A DNA stretch of 50,242 nucleotides. Origin: Rothia santali. GTDB taxonomy: Bacteria; Actinomycetota; Actinomycetes; Actinomycetales; Micrococcaceae. The stretch is taken from contig NZ_JANAFB010000024.1 in the NCBI RefSeq assembly GCF_024199905.1, positions 1 through 50,242 of the forward strand, read 5' to 3'. The notes beneath the pieces are model-generated. The model saw only the letters and a list, made by a program, of their open reading frames with translations, was not told the DNA's origin and searched no databases. Each line of letters starts with the position of its first letter. Position 1 is the stretch's first letter. Both the position numbers and the translations under genes were made by a program. This document shows, piece after piece, positions 49,057 through 50,242 of this stretch.

Positions 49057-49341
49057 ATGAACACGAACGCGCCCGCGACCTCCGAGGTCGTCTGGCACCA
49101 GGCCGACTACACCGTCTACTCCGGCACCCGCGACGGGGAGTTCGCCGGATACATCACCACCACCGACACCCACTGCTCGCTGCACGGCCAGTACGGCCAG
49201 CACCTGGGCGACTACGGCACCCTGGGCGAGGCCCAGGACGCCATCGAGCACTCCCGCCGCCAGCACCACCGCACCCGCCGACGCCGGGGCCCTCGCGGCA
49301 CCGGCCGTGGGGGCCGCCGGGGGCGCGCGGAGGCGGGCTTC
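49057..49341 (+). CDS. Small hypothetical protein, stop codon not seen
   Basis: From ATG 49057 the frame gives a plausible globular stretch of about 75 residues (SEVVWHQADYTVYSGTRDGE, FAGYITTTDTHCSLHGQYG, LGDYGTLGEAQDAIEHSRRQ), then a run of Arg/Gly. The frame has no stop through the end of the window, continuing antisense into the dehydrogenase. The true end must be near 49,300 if a stop was lost or the sequence carries a frameshift. The end given is only the border with the opposing gene. No family is recognised. Confidence 0.4.
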
Positions 49342-50242
49342 TCAGCCCCGCACGGGCGCCCCCGTCCGCACCGACTCCTCGGCCGCCAGGGCCAGCCGCA
49401 GCGCGCCGGCGCACTGAGCCGGCGGGGTCAGGCTCTCCGCCTCGCCCCGGAGCATGCTCACGAAGTGGTCCGCCTCGGCGCGGAAGGCCCGGGCGAAGCG
49501 ATCGGTGAACTCCTCGTGGGTCTGGGCGGGCGGCTGCGTCCCGGGCTCCGTGGAGACCACCGGCGTCAGCCCGTCCAGGCCCGTGGCGTAGGCGCCGTCG
49601 CTGCCGTAGACCTCGGTGCGCACGTCGTGCCCGGCCGCGATGTTGCGGGCCGCGCTGATCACCGCCTGCGCGCCCGAGCGGAAGGAGAGGATCGCGGTCG
49701 CGGTGTCGAGGTCGCCGTGCTCGGCGTAGGCCGGCTCGTCGATCGCGGTCCCGGTCGCGTAGACGGCCTCCACCTCCTCGCCCAGCAGCCACGGCACGGT
49801 GTCGAGGTCGTGGATGACCAGGTCGCGCCAGATTCCGCCCGAGGGCCCGATGTAGTCGGCCGTCACGTGGTGGTGGTCGTGGCTCACGGCGTGGACGAGC
49901 CGGATCCGGCCCATCTCCCCGGTCCGCACCCGCTCGCGCAGGTCCCGGTAGGCGGGGTCGTAGCGGCGGTGGTAGGCCATCATGATCGGCACCGGCGAGG
50001 CCTCCAGCTCGGCGACCAGCGCGTCCTGCTCCTCGAGCTCCAGCGCCAGGGGCTTCTCCACCAGCAGCGGCACGCCGGCGGCCACCGCCTCGCGGACCAG
50101 GCCGGGGTGGCTCGCGGTCGAGGTGGCGATCACCAGGCCGTCCAGGCCCTCCAGGTGCCGGCCGTCGGCCAGCCGCCGAGAGACCCGGGCACGCCCCGGT
50201 GCGTCCTCGGCCGCCGGGGCCGACGCCGCCGCGACCTCCTCC
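49342..50242 (-). CDS. Gfo/Idh/MocA family oxidoreductase, 5' end outside window
   Basis: The C-terminal about 300 residues of an inositol-dehydrogenase-like NAD enzyme. GLVIATSTASHPGLVREAVAAG and LLVEKPLALEL (EKP Lys) close the Rossmann domain, and GGIWRDLVIHDLDTVPWLLGEEV holds the HDxD catalytic residues. The start lies beyond the right edge; the frame stays open to 50242. It is a second member of this family in the window, distinct from the one at 33666. Its operon is not visible. Confidence 0.9.
   Translation of the reverse strand, partial: EEVAAASAPAAEDAPGRARVSRRLADGRHLEGLDGLVIATSTASHPGLVREAVAAGVPLLVEKPLALELEEQDALVAELEASPVPIMMAYHRRYDPAYRDLRERVRTGEMGRIRLVHAVSHDHHHVTADYIGPSGGIWRDLVIHDLDTVPWLLGEEVEAVYATGTAIDEPAYAEHGDLDTATAILSFRSGAQAVISAARNIAAGHDVRTEVYGSDGAYATGLDGLTPVVSTEPGTQPPAQTHEEFTDRFARAFRAEADHFVSMLRGEAESLTPPAQCAGALRLALAAEESVRTGAPVRG

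Overview
The window reads as chromosomal DNA of a high-GC actinobacterium, most likely order Micrococcales (a Brachybacterium-like or related genome). This rests on GC-rich third codon positions, GTG starts, several apparently leaderless genes (a TANNNT box 6-7 nt before ATG) and actinobacterial riboswitch types. The genus is an inference. Bases from about 400 to 12,640 have visibly lower GC and mixed codon use. This segment ends at a 44-nt 3' fragment of a tRNA-Lys(CTT) gene followed by what looks like that tRNA's own terminator. It therefore looks like the right part of a genomic island integrated in tRNA-Lys.

Island part (1-12.6 kb): a plus-strand operon encodes an amidohydrolase/lactonase, a 2-hydroxycarboxylate transporter, an isocitrate/isopropylmalate-type dehydrogenase, an aldehyde dehydrogenase and a cupin-ABM fusion. 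It converges on a minus-strand operon tctC-tctB-tctA followed by a GntR/FCD regulator. The two share a perfect 19-bp hairpin terminator. Together they look like a catabolic module for an organic (di/tricarboxylic or lactone) acid. A stand-alone DUF4062 protein lies near the att site.

Core-like part (12.7-50.2 kb): MerR facing a CPBP protease; TetR facing an SDR enzyme; a second TetR; a taurine-type ABC importer (tauC-tauA-tauB); a copper/haem-related cluster built as two convergent half-operons (membrane protein-PCu(A)C-DyP peroxidase against membrane protein-PepSY protein) that meet at one terminator; an APC amino-acid permease; an FAD monooxygenase; a PTS-EIIC-like membrane protein with an N-terminal Rossmann-like domain; a DUF2975-XRE-CPBP operon; a sugar/inositol dehydrogenase-isomerase pair with a LacI regulator; a CobW GTPase; and an HTH-zeta toxin pair with a perfect palindromic operator.

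The last third holds two riboswitch-controlled units. A SAM riboswitch (39,461-39,543) precedes an organosulfur operon of two DszC/SfnB-type acyl-CoA-dehydrogenase-fold monooxygenases, an NtaA/DszA-type flavin monooxygenase and an MFS transporter. A fluoride riboswitch (48,704-48,756, minus strand) precedes usp-fluC-fluC. An ACR3/BASS-type exporter lies between them, and a Gfo/Idh/MocA dehydrogenase runs off the right edge. With tauCAB, the window carries two separate sulfur-scavenging systems.
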